A stretch of DNA of 6,209 nt from UBA8886 sp963578705 (GTDB lineage Archaea; Thermoplasmatota; Poseidoniia; MGIII; CG-Epi1). The translations under genes were made by a program, and so were the position numbers. The DNA lies in contig CAUZDT010000060.1 of assembly GCA_963578705.1 (NCBI GenBank), forward strand, positions 1 to 6,209, read 5' to 3'. Under the pieces are notes generated by a model, which was given only the letters and a program-made list of their open reading frames with translations, was not told where the DNA came from and ran no database searches. Shown piece by piece: positions 3,972 through 6,209 of this stretch (its first letter is position 1; the number at the start of each line of letters is the position of its first letter).

Positions 3972-6209
3972 CTTTCAGGCGCCGCGGGCCGAACTTATCG
4001 CCGTAGTGGTGCAGCGCCTGATAGAAACTGGGAAGCGCGAAGACCGCCAGCAGCAGCGAGAATAGCACCAGCGTGATAATCAGCGCAAAGAAGTTGCGCA
4101 AGCCGATAAACTGGGTGCGATAGAACGAGATGATAACGCCCGACAGGACACCGCCCATCGTTGTGAAGGTCGCTTCGACGACCGACTGCCCCGTATGCTG
4201 CACCGCGTGCTGGATGCCTTCGGGACGCGTGCCTTCTTCGCGGACGCGTTCGGTAATCTGGATTGAATTGTCGATGCCGATGCCGATGATAATGGTGCCG
4301 ACCATGGCGGTAAAGATGTTCAGGTTGGTCCCGCCGGTATGCACCGTGGCAGGATACCAGAGCACCACAATCAGGATGGGGAGGAAGGTGATGAAGCCGA
4401 AACGGAATGAGCGGAAAATCAGGACCATCGTCACCAGCACCAGCACCAGGCTCAGCGCAATCGTCTTGTATTGCGTATCCTGAATGCCCTGATTGATGGC
4501 TATTGTGACTGGCGGGCCACCGGTAAGTTGTGACAGCTCGGCGTCGAAGAGCAGAGTATTGTAGTAGTAGGCGATACTGTCGGTGCGCTCGACCAGCAAT
4601 GCAGTATCATCTATGTTGATATACGGCATGCTGACGTAAATGAGCGCCTTGGTGTAGTCGTCGGTCAGCAGCATCGCGCGCATCTCTCCCGTGAACGAAT
4701 CGTAGAATACGTCAATCATGTCCTGCCGCAATTCCTCGCAGGTGTAGAACAGGCCGGTTTCTATCTGGCATGCTTGGCTGTCGAAGAACTCGTGGTGCAG
4801 GAACTCCCAGAAACTGCCGTCGAAGACGAAGAAAGGCTCCTCACCACCGCCCTGCCCAACCTCAACGCTGATGTGCGCCGACTTGAAGAAATCCACGATT
4901 GAGAACGCCGAGACGTTGATGGTATCGCCCGTGTTGCGATTGTTAATCGTGAGGTTATTCAGCTCGACTGTAGTCCAGTTCATTACGTCCAGCACCCCGA
5001 GGTCCTTGGCGACCGGCTTCGGCCGGTCGGGCGGCCCCGCCACGAGCAGGATGCCGGTCTGCCCCGCCTCGAACTTCTGGGAATATTCGGACAGCTTGCG
5101 AATCGAGGCGATGTCCTCAGGGGCAGATTCGTCGCCACGGATGTCCTGGTCCATTACCGAGAGCCGCGCCAGCGAATAGCCGGTCACCAGCAGCACTACC
5201 AGCAGGATGACACGCCACTGTTGCGACGAGGCACGCGCAATGCCGACCCACGCCTTGGGATGGTGGCGGGTGTAGTTGGTGAGCTTCATGATGGCGGGAG
5301 TCATGCTCACCGTCAGTATGAATGCACAGAGGACGCCCACGATCATCGTCAGTCCCACCGTGCGCATCGGGGCAATCGGCGAGATGAAGAGCGCCGAGAA
5401 GCCGATTGTGTCGGTGAGCGCGCAGAGCAGTGTCGCCTTGCCGGTGGTCAGCATCGCCCTGTTGGTCGACTTGAAATGCGAGAGCCCCGCCTCGCGGAAT
5501 TCGACGATGCGATTGGCAACGTGCAGGCCGTAATCGACACCAATTCCCACCAGAATTGGTCCCGCGGCGACAATCATTGGCGTCACCACCACCCCGGAGA
5601 TGCGTACCAGCCCCAGCGTCCAGATGAGCGAGCAGAAAATCGGGATGAGCACCACCGGTATCACAAAGACGTTGCGGTGGAACCAGAGCATTATTCCCAG
5701 CACGATGATGAGCGAAATTGGCAGCATCGCCAGCAAGTCCTCGTAAAGTCGCTCCGTGACTTCATGCAGCACCACCACCAACCCGGTCTGCGTCATCTCG
5801 GTGCGTGCCGGACTCGAGCGGGAGTCAATCACCTGCTGGATATTGGTGATAATTTTCGCCTGCCGCGCATCATTATCGCCTATCGAATACTTGAGCGCAA
5901 ACATGATGTACGCCGTGTCGAGGATTCCATCCCCGTTGGTGTCAATGGCAAAATTCTGCAACGCCCCCGAAGTCTGCGCGTAAATCTGGTCGACCCGGTC
6001 CTGGTCGCTCGGAATCGCGTAGCGCCCGGTCTCGTTCACTAATTCATCGTCGCGCTGCTCGACCGAGAGGCCACCGAACACCTTCCCTTCGGTCGCCTCG
6101 ATGAAGCGAGCGTCGGTTGAGTTGAACTCCTTGATGAGCGTTGAGATGCTGAGCGTGAAAATTATGTCATCCTGAACCCCGCGATCTGCCTGGTATTTGT
6201 CCTGGTCCA
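3955..6209 (-). CDS. RND-superfamily (MMPL/HAE3-like) membrane transporter, 5' partial
   Basis: About 750 residues are visible and the frame is open to the right edge; the GTG at 6081 lies inside the first exoloop, so TM1 and the start are missing. Numbering from that GTG: helices near 115-135, 138-158, 165-187, 219-234, 240-263 and 289-307, a large outer loop 308-536, then helices near 540-556, 561-582, 588-606, 638-653 and 663-684, ending in a basic tail. This fits TM2-TM12 of the duplicated RND fold. Each half carries the signature Asp motif, GIGVDYGLHVANR (179-191) and GIGIDNSIQITER (600-612), whose Asp183 and Asp604 are the presumed proton-relay residues. The first loop contains DTNGDGILD (47-55), a calcium-loop-like sequence; the second contains a lone Cys pair (438, 448). 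Substrate unknown: lipid, hopanoid-like or hydrophobic compound export is family-based inference. By eye its GC is lower than that of the rib genes. Confidence 0.9.
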   Translation of the reverse strand, partial: DQDKYQADRGVQDDIIFTLSISTLIKEFNSTDARFIEATEGKVFGGLSVEQRDDELVNETGRYAIPSDQDRVDQIYAQTSGALQNFAIDTNGDGILDTAYIMFALKYSIGDNDARQAKIITNIQQVIDSRSSPARTEMTQTGLVVVLHEVTERLYEDLLAMLPISLIIVLGIMLWFHRNVFVIPVVLIPIFCSLIWTLGLVRISGVVVTPMIVAAGPILVGIGVDYGLHVANRIVEFREAGLSHFKSTNRAMLTTGKATLLCALTDTIGFSALFISPIAPMRTVGLTMIVGVLCAFILTVSMTPAIMKLTNYTRHHPKAWVGIARASSQQWRVILLVVLLVTGYSLARLSVMDQDIRGDESAPEDIASIRKLSEYSQKFEAGQTGILLVAGPPDRPKPVAKDLGVLDVMNWTTVELNNLTINNRNTGDTINVSAFSIVDFFKSAHISVEVGQGGGEEPFFVFDGSFWEFLHHEFFDSQACQIETGLFYTCEELRQDMIDVFYDSFTGEMRAMLLTDDYTKALIYVSMPYINIDDTALLVERTDSIAYYYNTLLFDAELSQLTGGPPVTIAINQGIQDTQYKTIALSLVLVLVTMVLIFRSFRFGFITFLPILIVVLWYPATVHTGGTNLNIFTAMVGTIIIGIGIDNSIQITERVREEGTRPEGIQHAVQHTGQSVVEATFTTMGGVLSGVIISFYRTQFIGLRNFFALIITLVLFSLLLAVFALPSFYQALHHYGDKFGPRRLKVKRKS
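5917..5943 (-). other. Calcium-loop-like DxNxDGxxD motif in the transporter's first exoloop
   Basis: The codons read DTNGDGILD, matching the spacing of acidic/Asn ligands in dockerin, thrombospondin type 3 and EF-hand-like calcium loops. It lies before the helix predicted at residues 115-135, so on the outer face of the membrane if the RND topology holds. Metal binding is inferred from pattern only. Confidence 0.5.

Noticed and set aside
5221..6042. 273-residue plus-strand open frame opposite the transporter
   Set aside because: It is rich in His, Arg and Asp as expected from the complement of hydrophobic-codon DNA, and it is antisense to conserved RND motifs.

Overview
The window reads as chromosomal DNA from an archaeon, most plausibly a marine Thermoplasmatota lineage (Marine Group II/III-like) with fairly high GC. 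The domain assignment rests on four things: an archaeal-type FAD synthetase (RibL), a stand-alone archaeal-style RibB, a RibH with the archaeal GPG-containing C-terminal half, and a TATA-like element sitting at leaderless-promoter distance from a GTG start. The marine-group assignment is an inference from overall flavour and could be wrong at the level of order.

Layout: (1) Bases 1-1770, plus strand: the 3' part of a large gene, cut by the left edge of the window. It encodes a degenerate KAP-type P-loop NTPase domain, a flexible linker with a strongly basic patch, a short HEAT-like helical region and a C-terminal tail of 10-residue repeats. (2) Bases 1771-1830: a 60-base gap holding a perfect 12-bp palindrome followed by a TATA-like box. 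It is the apparent control region of the next operon. (3) Bases 1831-3971, plus strand: a compact four-gene riboflavin/FAD operon, ribB-ribL-ribE-ribH, with junctions that overlap by 19 nt, are separated by 1 nt, and overlap by 4 nt. (4) Bases 3955-6209, minus strand: a large RND/MMPL-family membrane transporter that converges on ribH, overlaps it by 17 nt and is cut by the right edge.

Together the operon makes 3,4-dihydroxy-2-butanone 4-phosphate (RibB), condenses it into 6,7-dimethyl-8-ribityllumazine (RibH), dismutates that to riboflavin (RibE), and adenylylates FMN to FAD (RibL). The GTP-derived branch (GTP cyclohydrolase, deaminase, reductase) and the riboflavin kinase are not in the window. 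The operon mixes archaeal RibB/RibL/RibH with a bacterial-type two-domain riboflavin synthase instead of the archaeal pentameric RibC.

The least understood gene is the first one. Its fold can be read from alignment landmarks of KAP NTPases, but the Walker A and Walker B residues are eroded, so it looks like a scaffold or pseudo-NTPase. No RNA genes, insertion sequences, CRISPR arrays or attachment sites were seen. Apart from the 60-base gap the window is fully coding.
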